From Clostridia bacterium (GTDB lineage: Bacteria > Bacillota > Clostridia > Peptostreptococcales > Anaerovoracaceae), in the NCBI GenBank assembly GCA_900754805.1, contig CAAEEE010000335.1, forward strand, positions 1 to 7,053: a stretch of 7,053 nt of DNA, read 5' to 3'. Below are positions 5,891-7,053 of this stretch, piece after piece; the first letter of the stretch is position 1, and each line of letters begins with the position of its first letter. The position numbers and the translations under genes were made by a program. Below the pieces are notes generated by a model that ran no database searches, was not told the DNA's origin, and was given only the letters and a program-made list of their open reading frames with translations.

Positions 5891-7053
5891 TTATTCGTCC
5901 GCCAGTTCCCGTCTCAGGCGCACAAGCTTGTGCACCAGGCGGTTCAGGTCATTCACCCTGCGAATTACCACATAAGTATTCTCTTCCCTGTGCATGAAAA
6001 TCGTGTTCAGGGTTTTGTTTAATTCCTCGCAGACATCATCCACAGCCTTCTTAAAGCTTCCTCTGAGGTCACGCGATCCGTCCTCGGCCACCTCACCGCC
6101 GCGGAAAAAGTCCACGCTGCTGATCGTATAATGATACTCGATTCCGAACATATCTGACACCTTTGAAGAGAGCTGATTCTTGATGTCGTTCATATGCGCT
6201 TCGAGCATCCGAGGATTGCTGCGGAAGCTTTCCGCAAACTCAGCTGCCTCCTGCTTGATTTCGGCAAAGAATTCGTTCAGTTCCTTGAACATTGCGTCAA
6301 ACTCTCTTGCCGGCATCTTCAGAGCCGTGCGGTAAAGGTCAATCTGCGAAAGCGCGCTCGTTGCAATGTCCCTCATCTTGAGTTTTGCGGAGTGTTCGAT
6401 GATTTCCTGCACTGTCGTTTGGCAGTCTGCCTCAATCGCATCTTTAAGTGCCTGCACACCCTCCGATGTCTTTGCGCTTACCGGGAAAAGCTGAATGCTG
6501 TCAACGCCCATCAGCTTGCAGATCAGGTTTCTGCAGTATGCGAGATACTCTTCGAGGTCGGCTCTGTCAATTGAGTCGATTTTGTTCACGGCAAAATAGA
6601 ACTTCGCCGCATATTCCTTTGCGTTCTTCAAAAAGTCAATTTCGATCTGGTTAATCGGGCTGTCCACGGAAAGCATGAAAATCACCGCGTCGCTCTCCTT
6701 CACATAGGAATACGCCGCGTCGGAATTCTTTTGGTGCACGGAGCCTACGCCCGGCGTGTCCACAAAGGTCAGCCCTTTCTTTAAGAACGGGGACGGGCAG
6801 TAAAGGGCGACTTTTGAAACGCCCAGATGGTTGTCGTTATTTTCCTGTTCGTTGATGAAGGACGACATTTCGTCGAAGCTGATTTCTTTAATCACGCCGT
6901 TGTCGAAATGCACGGTCGCGGCTTTGTCGCCGTATTCAATCGTCGTGACAACCGCCGTTACCGGAACGATTCCCACCGGAAGGATTTTGTCCTCCAAAAT
7001 TGCGTTCACAAGCGTGCTTTTGCCGCGCTTAAACTGGCCGATGACAGAAATCG
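5891..7053 (-). CDS. Dynamin-like large GTPase, N-terminus cut by window edge
   Basis: Bacterial dynamin-family (Dynamin_N) GTPase; such proteins bind and remodel membranes, though the role of this one is unknown. Numbering from the first complete codon at 7051, 386 residues are visible. The P-loop is GQFKRGKST (5-13), switch I PVTAV with Thr32, G3 DTPGVGS (98-104), G4 NKID (156-159) and G5-like VSAK (191-194). The rest (about 215-386) is helical and charged, consistent with a dynamin stalk and coiled coil; no clear membrane helix is seen. The GTG at 7009, which opens the frame when only start codons are considered, lies inside the P-loop (GKSTLVNAIL), so the true start is beyond the window edge, perhaps 40-60 residues upstream. 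Members with this P-loop often run beyond 500 residues, so the C-terminal part may be short. It converges on the methyltransferase gene with no bases between the stop codons. Confidence 0.9.
   Translation of the reverse strand, partial: ISVIGQFKRGKSTLVNAILEDKILPVGIVPVTAVVTTIEYGDKAATVHFDNGVIKEISFDEMSSFINEQENNDNHLGVSKVALYCPSPFLKKGLTFVDTPGVGSVHQKNSDAAYSYVKESDAVIFMLSVDSPINQIEIDFLKNAKEYAAKFYFAVNKIDSIDRADLEEYLAYCRNLICKLMGVDSIQLFPVSAKTSEGVQALKDAIEADCQTTVQEIIEHSAKLKMRDIATSALSQIDLYRTALKMPAREFDAMFKELNEFFAEIKQEAAEFAESFRSNPRMLEAHMNDIKNQLSSKVSDMFGIEYHYTISSVDFFRGGEVAEDGSRDLRGSFKKAVDDVCEELNKTLNTIFMHREENTYVVIRRVNDLNRLVHKLVRLRRELADE

Noticed and set aside
6194..6574. Plus-strand open frame rich in Cys and Leu opposite the dynamin-like gene
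   Set aside because: Cys-rich composition is an artefact of reading the GTPase gene backwards; no ribosome binding site.
3039..7053. An anti-phage or stress island combining CdaA, amidase, methyltransferase and dynamin-like GTPase
   Set aside because: Cyclic-nucleotide enzymes and dynamin-like proteins do occur in defence systems, but here CdaA is the housekeeping membrane type in its standard operon, the strands and promoters separate the other genes, and no mobile or effector genes are visible.

Overview
The window looks like chromosomal DNA from a low-to-mid GC Gram-positive bacterium of the class Clostridia, most likely a Lachnospiraceae-like gut or anaerobe lineage. The reasons are the cdaA-cdaR-glmM-glmS gene order, strong AGGAGG-type ribosome binding sites, sigma-A-like promoters, and the style of the amidase, methyltransferase and dynamin-like proteins. 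The genus assignment is an inference from remembered protein families, not from a search.

Layout. Positions 1-3881 carry a compact leftward (minus strand) operon, read in the order cdaA (diadenylate cyclase), cdaR (its YbbR-repeat membrane regulator), glmM (phosphoglucosamine mutase) and glmS (glucosamine-6-phosphate synthase, cut by the left edge). The junctions are a 14-base overlap, a 14-base gap and a 5-base gap, and a well-formed promoter precedes cdaA. Positions 3882-4024 are a 143-base divergent control region. To its right, on the plus strand, are a small single-domain N-acetylmuramoyl-L-alanine amidase (4025-4567) and a SAM-dependent methyltransferase (4634-5890), the latter with a good promoter of its own. 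A dynamin-like GTPase runs leftward from beyond the right edge to 5891, so its stop codon abuts that of the methyltransferase. No stretch over 300 bases lacks a gene, and I see no rRNA, tRNA, CRISPR array, insertion sequence or convincing intrinsic terminator.

How the genes fit together. GlmS and GlmM make glucosamine-6-phosphate and then glucosamine-1-phosphate, the route to UDP-GlcNAc and peptidoglycan. CdaA makes c-di-AMP, which controls potassium and osmolyte balance and hence wall stress; CdaR and GlmM are known to modulate CdaA in other Firmicutes. The divergent amidase would cut peptidoglycan, so the left two thirds of the window has an envelope theme. The methyltransferase and dynamin-like GTPase have no demonstrated link to it.

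I do not find an obviously new multi-gene system. The points most worth a second look are the absence of any space for a glmS ribozyme, the amidase that lacks the usual first zinc-ligand histidine and any export signal, an inverted repeat over the cdaA promoter, the alanine-rich linker in the methyltransferase, and the zero-gap convergent gene pair.
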